Translations under genes and position numbers: made by a program
From: an uncultured Bacteroidota bacterium
GTDB lineage: Bacteria; Bacteroidota; Bacteroidia; UKL13-3
Assembly: GCA_903898215.1 (NCBI GenBank)
Contig: CAIUEQ010000287.1
Span: forward strand, 1-8,362
DNA length: 8,362 nt
Reading direction: 5' to 3'
Notes under the pieces: model-generated
What the model was told of the DNA's origin: nothing
Database searches by the model: none
What the model saw: only the letters and a program-made list of their open reading frames with translations
Shown: positions 1-6,129 of the stretch, one piece after another
Layout of the letters: each line of letters starts with the position of its first letter
How positions within the stretch are numbered: the first letter of the stretch is position 1

Positions 1-55
1 ATTGAATACCAAAAACACATTTTGAAAAATAAAATCAACAATAAAAAAAATAGTT

Positions 56-63
56 TAGTTTTG
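56..63 (+). promoter_or_regulatory. Bacteroidota -7 box (TAGTTTTG) upstream of the PorP/SprF gene
   Basis: TAGTTTTG matches the Bacteroidota -7 consensus TAnnTTTG at every fixed position. It would start transcription near base 69-70 and give a leader of about 40 bases before the TTG at 108. I see no TTG or TTTG at the usual 17-23 base spacing upstream; the nearest TTTG is at 21-24, too far away. The surrounding bases 1-107 are very AT-rich and have stops in all three forward frames, so no upstream gene enters the window. Confidence 0.45.
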
Positions 64-107
64 AGTTAGAATTAAAAAACACTCCTTAAGGAAAAGTTCA
101 AATTAGT

Positions 108-998
108 TTGACGACATACAGTATAAGTACATGGGCACAGCAAGATGCTATGCTAAGTCAGTACATGTTTAATGGTTTATTTTTAAATCCAGCCTATGCG
201 GGATCACATCCTTACACAAGTGCAAGCATGTTGCACAGACGTCAGTGGACAGCATTTGACGGAGCTCCGGTAACGAGTTTGATTGCTGTTGATGGTCCTG
301 TTTTGAAAGAAAAAATAGGTTGGGGACTTATCCTTTCCAACGACCATATTGGAGTAACAAATCGAACAGATTTTTTTGCCAATTACGATTACCAAATAAA
401 GATTGGAAAAGGTAAATTATCAATGGGATTGAAATTAGGTGCTTCACAATATTACGCCAAACTTTCAACCCTCACAGTTTGGGATCGAACTGATGATGTA
501 TTTTTAGGAGACAGAAGCAGCGCGATTTTACCAAAAGCAGGTTGTGGTATTTATTATTATGCCGAAAGATATTATGCAGGGGTATCTATTCCTATAATTT
601 GGGCCTATGATAATACCAGAAATTTCAATTTCAATCTGGAAGCTGCATCAAGTTTAAGAAGACATTATTTTCTCACAGGAGGATACATATTTGATGTAAG
701 CAAAAGTGTGAAATTAAAACCTTCTGTTCTGATAAAATATCTGGCATCTGCACCGGTACAAGCCGACTTCAACCTCAATGCATTGATCCTTGACCAATTC
801 TGGGTTGGAACATCTATTAGAACAGGTGATGCCATTGCATTGATTCTCGAATATCAGATTAACAAAGAACTCCGAATAGGTTATGCTTTTGACTACACAT
901 ATTCAAGACTAAACTCTTATTCAGGCGGAACTCACGAGGTGATGATTGGATATGATTTTACAAGATTTGCTAAAATAAAAACTCCTCGATATTTCTAA
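108..998 (+). CDS. Type IX secretion system membrane protein, PorP/SprF family
   Basis: PorP/SprF proteins are outer-membrane beta-barrel-like proteins that support type IX secretion or the surface display of large gliding adhesins. The sequence shows the family's N-terminal signature, AQQDAMLSQYMFNGLFLNPAYAGS at about residues 10-33, followed by HRRQW and a run of alternating aromatic strands (WGLILSND, KLGASQYYA, YYYAERYYAGVSIP) ending in a C-terminal strand near EVMIGYDF. Its length of 296 residues is normal for the mature family. The start is a problem: the only start codon open to the frame is TTG at 108, because a TAA lies at 87-89 and no ATG occurs upstream. This leaves just 10 residues before the likely cleavage site (TWA/QQD), with no hydrophobic signal core. 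The gene sits 21 bases before the PorE-like lipoprotein gene and is probably co-transcribed with it. The family call is firm; the start is not. Confidence 0.88.
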   Translation: MTTYSISTWAQQDAMLSQYMFNGLFLNPAYAGSHPYTSASMLHRRQWTAFDGAPVTSLIAVDGPVLKEKIGWGLILSNDHIGVTNRTDFFANYDYQIKIGKGKLSMGLKLGASQYYAKLSTLTVWDRTDDVFLGDRSSAILPKAGCGIYYYAERYYAGVSIPIIWAYDNTRNFNFNLEAASSLRRHYFLTGGYIFDVSKSVKLKPSVLIKYLASAPVQADFNLNALILDQFWVGTSIRTGDAIALILEYQINKELRIGYAFDYTYSRLNSYSGGTHEVMIGYDFTRFAKIKTPRYF

Positions 999-1019
999 TG
1001 AAAATTAAATCATAAAAAT

Positions 1020-2933
1020 ATGAAAACGCTAAAAAATATAATCCTGATTTTGATAAGTATTTTTCTAATCAGCAGTTGTGCTTCCTATTATCAAGAACAC
1101 GCAAATAATAACTTTGATAAATACCGTTATGCCAAAGCAATCAAACAATATAATAAGTCGCTAAACAGAAAAGATAATACTGATGCAAGAGCTCAACTTG
1201 CAAATTCTTTTCGCCTCATTAACAATACAGAATTGGCCGAAGCTGAATATGCAAAGGTTGTTGCCAGACCGGATAGCAAGCCCATCAATAAATTCTATTA
1301 TGGAAAAATGTTGATGACAAACGGAAAGTATGAAGAGGCGAAATATTGGTTCAAAGAATATCTCAGTAATTCTCCCGATGATGCTTTTGCAAAATGTTTA
1401 CTCGTATCATGTGATAATGTTAATTCACTTAAGATTGATACCACACTATATTCTCTCGATATTCAAAGATTTTCGGAAATGCATGCTTCTTTCAGTGCAG
1501 TTAAATATCATTCGGGAATTGTTTTTGCCGGAGAGAATTCTCATGGTAAAAAAAATCCATGGAATGGAGAATCTTACCTCGATTTATTTTATTCTCAAAA
1601 AGATAATGATGGAAAATGGATTAGTCCGGTTGTGTTAAAAGGGAAAATAAATGGTGTGTATCATGAAGGTCCTGCAACGTTTAATAAATCACAGGACGTG
1701 GTCTATTTCACAAGAAGCAATTATTCATCTAAAAGAAGATTGCAAAGAGATGCCGACAATATCAGTAACTTAAAAATATTTGAAGCATCAATGATTAACG
1801 GTAACTGGGAAAAATTACAAGGAATGCCTTTTAATAGTGATGATTATTCATGCGGACACCCAACACTTTCTGAAGATGGAAAAACACTTTACTTTATCTC
1901 TGATATGCCTGGTGGATATGGTGGAACTGATGTGTATAAAACAAATAAAACAGCCGATGGTAAATGGTCGGCACCAATTAATCTTGGGGAAGTTGTAAAT
2001 ACTCCCGGCAACGAAATGTTTCCTTATATTCATGGAAATGATACCTTATACTTTGCTTCCGAAGCACATCATTCATTAGGTGGATTGGATGTATTCATGA
2101 CCTACCATGCAAGTGAAGACTGGCATGAACCTGTTAACCTTAATTACCCACTTAATTCTTCAAAAGATGATTTTGGTTTTTACTTGAATAATGAAGATCA
2201 CAGATCAGGTTTCGTTTCATCAAATAGAGAAAATATGCACGATGCTGTTTATACTTTTCATATCAACGATCCTACGCTAACACTTAAAGGAGTAGTTACT
2301 GTGAAGGGTACCGGTGAAATTATTAAAAACGCAAGAATACAAGTAGAGGTTCCTGTTGATAAAACTACAGCCGATCTTTTTACAGATGAAAATGGAAGAT
2401 ACTTCACTCCATTAACTATTGAAAAAGAATATAAACTCATGGCATCAAAACAAAATTTTCTTTCTATGAGCGATCATGTTTCTACCAAAAATCAGAAAAT
2501 TTCGAAAGAATATATTCGTGATTTTGAATTGGAGGCACTCGTAATACAAAAGCCAATTATTATTCCGAACATTTATTATGATTTCGACAAATGGAATATT
2601 CGTCCGGATGCTGCAATTGAGTTAGACAAAATGGTTACTTTACTTAATGATAATCCAAAGATCAGAATCGAAATGGGATCACATACCGACTGCCGTGGTA
2701 CACATAAATATAATGATGTGCTATCAATGAAGAGGGCAAGATCTACTGTTGAATATCTCATCTCAAAAGGCATCGAAAAGAAAAGACTTGAGTACAAAGG
2801 ATATGGCGAAACAAAACTTTTGAATGATTGTGGTTGCGAGCCTGATAATGTTGGTCCTGGCAAAGATTGTACTTCAGAACAACATCAGCAAAATCGTAGA
2901 ACAGAATTTAAGGTAATTGAAGTAATGAAATAA
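1020..2933 (+). CDS. PorE-like lipoprotein: TPR, PD40 propeller, CRD and OmpA domains
   Basis: This product has the same domain order as the T9SS component PorE of Porphyromonas gingivalis. A signal peptide ends in a lipobox (LISSC) with Cys20 as the lipidation site. TPR helices follow at about 27-135 (YRYAKAIKQYNKSL, GKYEEAKYWFKEYL), then a PD40/WD40-like propeller at about 150-400, with two clear blades starting near G279 (LSEDGKTLYFISD) and G330 (GNDTLYFAS). A carboxypeptidase-regulatory-like fold lies at about 420-505 (LKGVV...TDENGRY). The OmpA peptidoglycan-binding domain runs from about 515 (YYDFDKWNIRPDA) to the end. The peptidoglycan-contact pair is intact: Asp557 in SHTD and Arg572 in KRARS, 15 residues apart as in A. 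baumannii OmpA. The expected role is to anchor an outer-membrane T9SS or gliding module to the cell wall. It follows the PorP/SprF gene by 21 bases and ends just before a strong terminator. Paralogues of this type are common, so the symbol porE is not assigned. Confidence 0.92.
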   Translation: MKTLKNIILILISIFLISSCASYYQEHANNNFDKYRYAKAIKQYNKSLNRKDNTDARAQLANSFRLINNTELAEAEYAKVVARPDSKPINKFYYGKMLMTNGKYEEAKYWFKEYLSNSPDDAFAKCLLVSCDNVNSLKIDTTLYSLDIQRFSEMHASFSAVKYHSGIVFAGENSHGKKNPWNGESYLDLFYSQKDNDGKWISPVVLKGKINGVYHEGPATFNKSQDVVYFTRSNYSSKRRLQRDADNISNLKIFEASMINGNWEKLQGMPFNSDDYSCGHPTLSEDGKTLYFISDMPGGYGGTDVYKTNKTADGKWSAPINLGEVVNTPGNEMFPYIHGNDTLYFASEAHHSLGGLDVFMTYHASEDWHEPVNLNYPLNSSKDDFGFYLNNEDHRSGFVSSNRENMHDAVYTFHINDPTLTLKGVVTVKGTGEIIKNARIQVEVPVDKTTADLFTDENGRYFTPLTIEKEYKLMASKQNFLSMSDHVSTKNQKISKEYIRDFELEALVIQKPIIIPNIYYDFDKWNIRPDAAIELDKMVTLLNDNPKIRIEMGSHTDCRGTHKYNDVLSMKRARSTVEYLISKGIEKKRLEYKGYGETKLLNDCGCEPDNVGPGKDCTSEQHQQNRRTEFKVIEVMK

Positions 2934-2956
2934 GTGTTTTTGTTTGGTATAAATTC

Positions 2957-2990
2957 AAAAAAAGTTGCCACTACAATGGCAACTTTTTTT
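2957..2990 (+). terminator. Intrinsic terminator after the PorP/PorE-like operon
   Basis: A perfect 14-bp inverted repeat has left arm A7-GTTGCCA at 2957-2970, loop CTACAA at 2971-2976 and right arm TGGCAAC-T7 at 2977-2990. It begins 23 bases after the stop of the lipoprotein gene. A GC-containing stem followed by seven T residues is the classic rho-independent form. The A7 tract on the other side makes it able to act in both directions, although no minus-strand gene ends here. Confidence 0.9.
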
Positions 2991-3029
2991 ATGAAAAATA
3001 AATAAGCAAAAATTAAATCCACCTTGCTT

Positions 3030-3037
3030 TACTTTTG
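3030..3037 (+). promoter_or_regulatory. -7 box (TACTTTTG) abutting the start codon
   Basis: TACTTTTG fits TAnnTTTG exactly and follows the terminator by 39 bases, so the next gene needs its own promoter. The box ends one base before ATG 3039 and four bases before ATG 3042. Transcription would then begin at about 3042, which implies a leaderless message starting with ATG. No -33 TTG is visible at normal spacing. Confidence 0.5.
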
Positions 3038-3038
3038 C

Positions 3039-3878
3039 ATGATGTTGTTCCATGATGAGGTTAAAGCTTTTCTTAAAAAAGAAAATATAGCGTTCAGCGA
3101 AAAATATTCGATTGAATTCAAAAGTATTTTTCAAATTATTTTTTTGATCGACCATCAAATTGTATTGCATTGCATTGCTCTTCAACACCCATCGTTAAAA
3201 AATATTTCTCCCGATTATTTTTCGAAATTTTGTGATAACGCTGTAGCTCAAAATGTGAGAATAATTAACCTTTGGGAAGATGTATGGCAACTTCAAAACG
3301 AATTGGTACGATCACGAATTTTAGCTTTATGTGGAATATCAAAACGTATTCATGCAAGGCAAACAAAAATTGTGAGAATTGATAAAAAAGTTGCCGATGA
3401 TTTTTTAAATGCAAATCATTTGCAGCAAAACGTAAATGCTTATTATAAATATGGTTTGTATAAACTTGATGAATTAGTAGCTGTGGCAACATTTAGTAAA
3501 AGTCGTGTGATGACTGATAGTTCGGCACTATACCGCTCATTTGAATTGGTTCGGTTTGCGAGTTTGCGTGGAACAACTGTAAACGGTGGTTTAGGTAAAT
3601 TGCTTAATTATTTTATCGAACAACACCATCCTGCTCATATCATGACTTATGCCGACCGTGATTGGAGTAACGGAAACAGCTATATAAAAATGGGATTCAC
3701 GTTAATTGAAAACACACAACCACTGGAATTTTTTATTCATCCTAAAGAAATGATCAGATATCATGCTCATAGTTTGCCGACAAAATTCTCATCCATTGAG
3801 GAAATGACAAAAGCAGGTTATATCAAAATTTATAATGCAGGAAATGCAAAGTTTATTTTGGACAGGCGAAACGGTTGA
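3039..3878 (+). CDS. Phage-type protein: degenerate nuclease-like domain plus GNAT-like C-terminal domain
   Basis: Numbering is from ATG 3039 (279 residues). The frame is open to a TTG at 3024, but that codon lies upstream of the promoter box, so ATG 3039 or 3042 is preferred. The C-terminal half, about 90-270, matches a domain often found after VSR/HNH-like nuclease domains in phage and intron-associated proteins: NANHLQ (His127), GLYKLDELVAVATFSKSR, ELVRFAS (Arg172), VNGGLGKLLNYFI (181 on) and YADRDWSNGNSYIKMGF (204-220). The GG-GK-L and Y-MGF motifs suggest a GNAT-like fold. The N-terminal 85 residues end in a typical linker (INLWEDVWQ, W79-W83) but lack the usual acidic D...iE.nG.yWH nuclease motif, reading IVLHCIALQHPS instead. 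It stands alone, with no phage genes nearby. The family resemblance is recognised from memory; the biochemical role is unknown. Confidence 0.75.
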   Translation: MMLFHDEVKAFLKKENIAFSEKYSIEFKSIFQIIFLIDHQIVLHCIALQHPSLKNISPDYFSKFCDNAVAQNVRIINLWEDVWQLQNELVRSRILALCGISKRIHARQTKIVRIDKKVADDFLNANHLQQNVNAYYKYGLYKLDELVAVATFSKSRVMTDSSALYRSFELVRFASLRGTTVNGGLGKLLNYFIEQHHPAHIMTYADRDWSNGNSYIKMGFTLIENTQPLEFFIHPKEMIRYHAHSLPTKFSSIEEMTKAGYIKIYNAGNAKFILDRRNG

Positions 3879-3912
3879 ATGGTATATTAAACTTCTTTCA
3901 TAATTCAAGCAT

Positions 3913-4047
3913 AGATTCCTCACTTTGTTCTGAAAGACAGTCGCTCTGAATATTTAGCTGGTAAAGGCGAGCGCAAAGCTCCCGCCTTTTCCAGCTCTCT
4001 CGTAATGATCTGTCATCCCGATCCCACCAAAGCGGGAGAGGAAACTG
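3913..4047. repeat. Composite intergenic repeat with inverted outer arms
   Basis: The left arm at 3913-3940 (AGATTCCTCACTTTG... GACAG) resembles, in reverse, the right arm at 4010-4047 (CTGTCATCCCGA... GAGAGGAAACTG). Paired end blocks are TTCCTC with GAGGAA and GACAG with CTGTC. Both look like worn copies of the TGTCATnnnGA...GAGGAATCT intergenic repeat known from many Bacteroidota genomes. The pair encloses a strong hairpin. This element fills most of the 276-base gap between the phage-type gene and miaA; no coding potential was found in that gap. Confidence 0.55.
3956..3996. repeat. Strong imperfect hairpin inside the intergenic repeat
   Basis: AGCTGG-T-AAAGGC-GAGC at 3956-3972 pairs with GCTC-CC-GCCTTT-T-CCAGCT at 3978-3996, leaving a 5-base GCAAA loop, one T/T mismatch and a CC bulge. 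It has no T-run after it, so it is better read as a structured repeat than as an intrinsic terminator, although it could stop transcription from the preceding gene. Confidence 0.65.
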
Positions 4048-4128
4048 AAAAGATGATTGTAAAACATTAATTATGACTGAAGTAAATTTGTTTAAAAGCT
4101 GACAAAAAACGGCTTAATTAAAATAGCT

Positions 4129-4136
4129 TATCTTCG
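4129..4136 (+). promoter_or_regulatory. Probable -7 box (TATCTTCG) of miaA
   Basis: TATCTTCG differs from TAnnTTTG at one position and lies 18 bases before the miaA TTG start, predicting a leader of about 12 bases. It is the only such box in the gap after the intergenic repeats. No matching -33 element was found. Confidence 0.4.
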
Positions 4137-4154
4137 CAGGCTAATTTTATTTAA

Positions 4155-5081
4155 TTGAACACACCATACAATCTCATCATCATTCTTGGCGCTACTGCCA
4201 CCGGCAAAACAAAGCTTGCTGCAAATTTAGCAAATCAACTAAACACCGAAATCATCAGTGCTGATTCGCGTCAGGTTTATCGCGATATGAATATCGGAAC
4301 AGGAAAAGACCTGAACGAATATGTGATAAACGGAAAACAAATTCCTTATCATTTAATAGATATTTTAGATGCCGGTGCCGATTATAATTTGCATCTTTTT
4401 CAACGCGATTTTTTTAAAGCGTATGATGAAATTTCAGCACAAAATAAAATTCCAATTTTATGCGGAGGAACAAGTTTATATATAAACGGAGTGCTTAAAG
4501 GACATGCGCACACTCCGATTCCTGAGAATGCTAAATTAAGAATGTCGTTGGATGGAATGAACAAAAAAGAACTTGTTGATTATTTTATCGCGCTTCCCGA
4601 AACACCCTATAAAAGCAAAGCCGATACCTCAACTTTTCCGCGCATGATCCGTGCCATTGAAATTTGTACTTGGGAACAAACAAATACACGTGAAGAAAAT
4701 CAGCCTGCAAAAAATTTAAAGCCAATTATTTTTGGTTTAGATATGGCTGTTGATATTAAAAGAAAACGTGTTGAAGAACGTTTGAAACAACGTTTGGAAA
4801 ATGGTTTGATAGAAGAAGTGAAAGAACTTTTGATAAAAGGTGTAAGCAAAGAGAAACTTCTTTTTTATGGCTTGGAATATAAATTCGTGATGATGTATCT
4901 CAAGAAAAAAATAACGCTTGATGAAATGACAAAACAACTCACCATCGCTATCCAACAATTTGCAAAAAGGCAAATGACTTTTTTTAGAAAAATGGAAAAC
5001 GAAGGCGCAAAAATAAATTGGATAGATGCTGCGTTACCTGTTGAAGAGCAAATGAAACAAATAAATTCCCTTTTGGCATAA
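4155..5081 (+). CDS. miaA: tRNA dimethylallyltransferase MiaA
   Basis: MiaA transfers a dimethylallyl group from DMAPP to N6 of A37 in tRNAs that read UNN codons (EC 2.5.1.75), in the cytoplasm. The sequence has the P-loop GATATGKT at 12-19, the catalytic/anticodon block DSRQVYR at 37-43 (Asp37), YHLIDI at about 80, CGGTSLY with Thr106 as the counterpart of E. coli Thr101, RMIRAIE from Arg163, and the C-terminal FAKRQMTFFR block. Its 308 residues are normal. The swivel region is compact and reads DTSTFPRMIRAIE where many MiaA have HPND(P)RRxxRALE, and IGTGKD replaces IGTAKP; both suggest a divergent Bacteroidota branch. The TTG start is forced, since an in-frame TAA sits immediately before it at 4152-4154 and the P-loop begins 11 codons later. 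It is followed 18 bases later by the MNT gene, probably in one transcript. Confidence 0.95.
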   Translation: MNTPYNLIIILGATATGKTKLAANLANQLNTEIISADSRQVYRDMNIGTGKDLNEYVINGKQIPYHLIDILDAGADYNLHLFQRDFFKAYDEISAQNKIPILCGGTSLYINGVLKGHAHTPIPENAKLRMSLDGMNKKELVDYFIALPETPYKSKADTSTFPRMIRAIEICTWEQTNTREENQPAKNLKPIIFGLDMAVDIKRKRVEERLKQRLENGLIEEVKELLIKGVSKEKLLFYGLEYKFVMMYLKKKITLDEMTKQLTIAIQQFAKRQMTFFRKMENEGAKINWIDAALPVEEQMKQINSLLA

Positions 5082-5099
5082 AATATTTAAATTGCAATC

Positions 5100-5393
5100 A
5101 TGTTGAGCACAAACGACATCTTAAATTTTTTAAAACAAGAAAAACATTACTTACACAAACAGTTTGATGTTAGTGATATTGCTGTGTTTGGTTCGTTTGC
5201 GAAAAATGAAAATGTAGATTCGAGTGACGTTGATATATTAGTCGAATTTGATAAAGTGAGTTTTGACAAATACATCAAACTCAAAATGTTTTTGGAAAAT
5301 AAACTTTCAATTAATGTTGACCTTGTTCGCAAAGGACCACACCTTTCATCCGGTTTTCTTTCATCAATAGAAAAGGATTTAATTTATGCCTAA
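5100..5393 (+). CDS. MNT-type nucleotidyltransferase, MntA-like antitoxin
   Basis: This 97-residue minimal nucleotidyltransferase carries the pol-beta signature G31-S32-x10-D43-x-D45 (VFGSFAKNENVDSSDVDILVEF), with a third candidate metal ligand at Asp74 (INVDLV). In MntA-HepT pairs the MNT protein neutralises the HEPN toxin by attaching AMP to the tyrosine of its R-x4-H-x-Y motif. All visible catalytic residues are present, so this half of the pair looks functional. Its stop overlaps the start of the HEPN gene by eight bases (ATGCCTAA), a sign of translational coupling. The substrate is inferred from the family, not shown here. Confidence 0.9.
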   Translation: MLSTNDILNFLKQEKHYLHKQFDVSDIAVFGSFAKNENVDSSDVDILVEFDKVSFDKYIKLKMFLENKLSINVDLVRKGPHLSSGFLSSIEKDLIYA

Positions 5394-5661
5394 TCCAAAA
5401 ATCATTCAAGATAGGTTAACATTAATTCTTGAATCAATAAACCTTATTCTTGAGCGTAGTGAACGAATTAAAACTGCAAGGGATTTTGTAAAAGATAAAG
5501 AAGGAATTGAGTTAATGGATTCGATTGCCATGCGTTTGCAAATGATTGGTGAAAATGCAAAACGCATTAATAAAGAAGAAGAAAACTTTTTTGAATCAAA
5601 ACTAAAACTCGATCCCGATCCGATTATTCGTTTTCGTGATTTTATTTCTCATCATTACTAA
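5386..5661 (+). CDS. HepT-like HEPN (DUF86) protein, prematurely truncated
   Basis: HEPN/DUF86 proteins are small helical ribonuclease toxins paired with MNT antitoxins. The 91-residue product shows the family's helices (DSIAMRLQMIGENAKRI at 45-61) and the active-site motif R84-x4-H89-x-Y91 (RDFISHHY). A TAA then stops translation directly after Tyr91, which is the residue AMPylated in characterised pairs. Members normally run on for about 30 more residues, and the missing helix is still readable in the same frame downstream. The simplest reading is one nonsense change, for example GAA to TAA. The protein may be inactive, read through, or an assembly error. Start ATG 5386 overlaps the MNT stop. 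Confidence 0.85.
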   Translation: MPNPKIIQDRLTLILESINLILERSERIKTARDFVKDKEGIELMDSIAMRLQMIGENAKRINKEEENFFESKLKLDPDPIIRFRDFISHHY

Positions 5662-5757
5662 AAAACGGATTATGAAATCATCTTTGATATTTGCACGCAT
5701 CATATTCTCATCATGAAGAAACAGATTGACGAATATTTCGCAAAAACCAATAGCTAA
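5659..5757 (+). pseudogene. Detached C-terminal helix of the HEPN protein after an in-frame stop
   Basis: Reading on in the HEPN frame past the TAA at 5659-5661 gives 31 codons (KTDYEIIFDICTHH... KKQIDEYFAKTNS) to a TAA at 5755-5757. This matches the usual DUF86 tail after HHY: an aspartate/aromatic-rich turn, a helix of the type hxhhWxhh, and a last LKxxI helix. There is no frameshift, and no other stop breaks the stretch. Together the two parts make about 122 residues plus the stop, the normal family length. Confidence 0.8.
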
Positions 5758-5783
5758 TCAACCAATAACCTATTAACCAAAAC

Positions 5784-5969
5784 ATGAGTACCTGCGGATA
5801 CACTTGCCCACAATGCGAAGGAAAAGGATTTATGGAAGACGGAACTCCATGTGATTGGTGTGGAGAACAATTAAAAAGTGAAAAGGAAAAAGTTGAAAGT
5901 GATGATGAAAAATTTGGGATTGGGAATTTAGAATTGGGAAATAAGGATGAAGAATTGTTAAACGATTAG
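5784..5969 (+). CDS. Small four-cysteine zinc-ribbon-like protein
   Basis: This 61-residue protein has the pattern C8-x2-C11-E-G-K-G... C23-x2-C26 (TCPQCEGKGF and PCDWC), plus Cys4. It resembles a single DnaJ-type CxxCxGxG zinc module and would bind one zinc ion. Residues 27-43 are charged. From Phe44 the tail reads FGIGNLELGNK, encoded by three TTGGGA units (5914-5939), which look like low-complexity intergenic sequence captured by the reading frame. It starts 26 bases after the end of the HEPN remnant and may share its transcript. Function is unknown. The spacing of the four cysteines makes chance unlikely. Confidence 0.7.
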   Translation: MSTCGYTCPQCEGKGFMEDGTPCDWCGEQLKSEKEKVESDDEKFGIGNLELGNKDEELLND

Positions 5970-5980
5970 TACACACAAAT

Positions 5981-6053
5981 TTTTGTCATGTCGAGCGGAG
6001 TCGAGACATTGCCCATTTGAACCTGTTCTCGACTCCGCTCGAACTGACAATTT
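5981..6053. repeat. Palindromic intergenic repeat (TGTCATGTCGAGCGGAGTCGAGACA type)
   Basis: CGAGCGGAGTCGAGA at 5992-6006 pairs perfectly with TCTCGACTCCGCTCG at 6027-6041. The flanking TTGTCA and TGACAA blocks extend the stem with two mismatches between, and the loop is 20 bases. I recognise it as an intergenic repeat common in Bacteroidota. It lies between convergent genes and can form a hairpin on either strand; the right arm is followed by a T-run (TTTTT at 6050-6055), so it may also end transcription of the upstream operon. Confidence 0.8.
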
Positions 6054-6129
6054 TTAACAGAGTAAATGAAATGGCAATCGTGATTAACAGAATTTGATTA
6101 ACGACAACAGCTAAATTATCAAATCAACT

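Noticed and set aside
1330..1638. Open plus-strand frame of 102 codons overlapping the PorE-like gene
   Set aside because: It is an out-of-frame reading of the TPR/propeller region, has no family motif, and lies wholly inside a strong gene.
2576..2863. Open minus-strand frame of 95 codons inside the OmpA domain
   Set aside because: It is antisense to a well-conserved OmpA domain, has no recognisable motif, and is explained by the codon use of the real gene.
3024..3038. TTG start five codons upstream for the phage-type protein
   Set aside because: It lies upstream of and within the TACTTTTG promoter box and adds residues (LYFC) without match to the family; ATG 3039 or 3042 fits better.
4073..4102. 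Nine-codon ATG frame before miaA as a leader peptide
   Set aside because: It has no regulatory codon run, no paired terminator/antiterminator, and lies upstream of the likely miaA promoter.
5659..5757. Separate small gene in the segment after the HEPN stop
   Set aside because: The only internal ATG (5713) would give 14 codons, and the segment fits the HEPN tail in frame much better.
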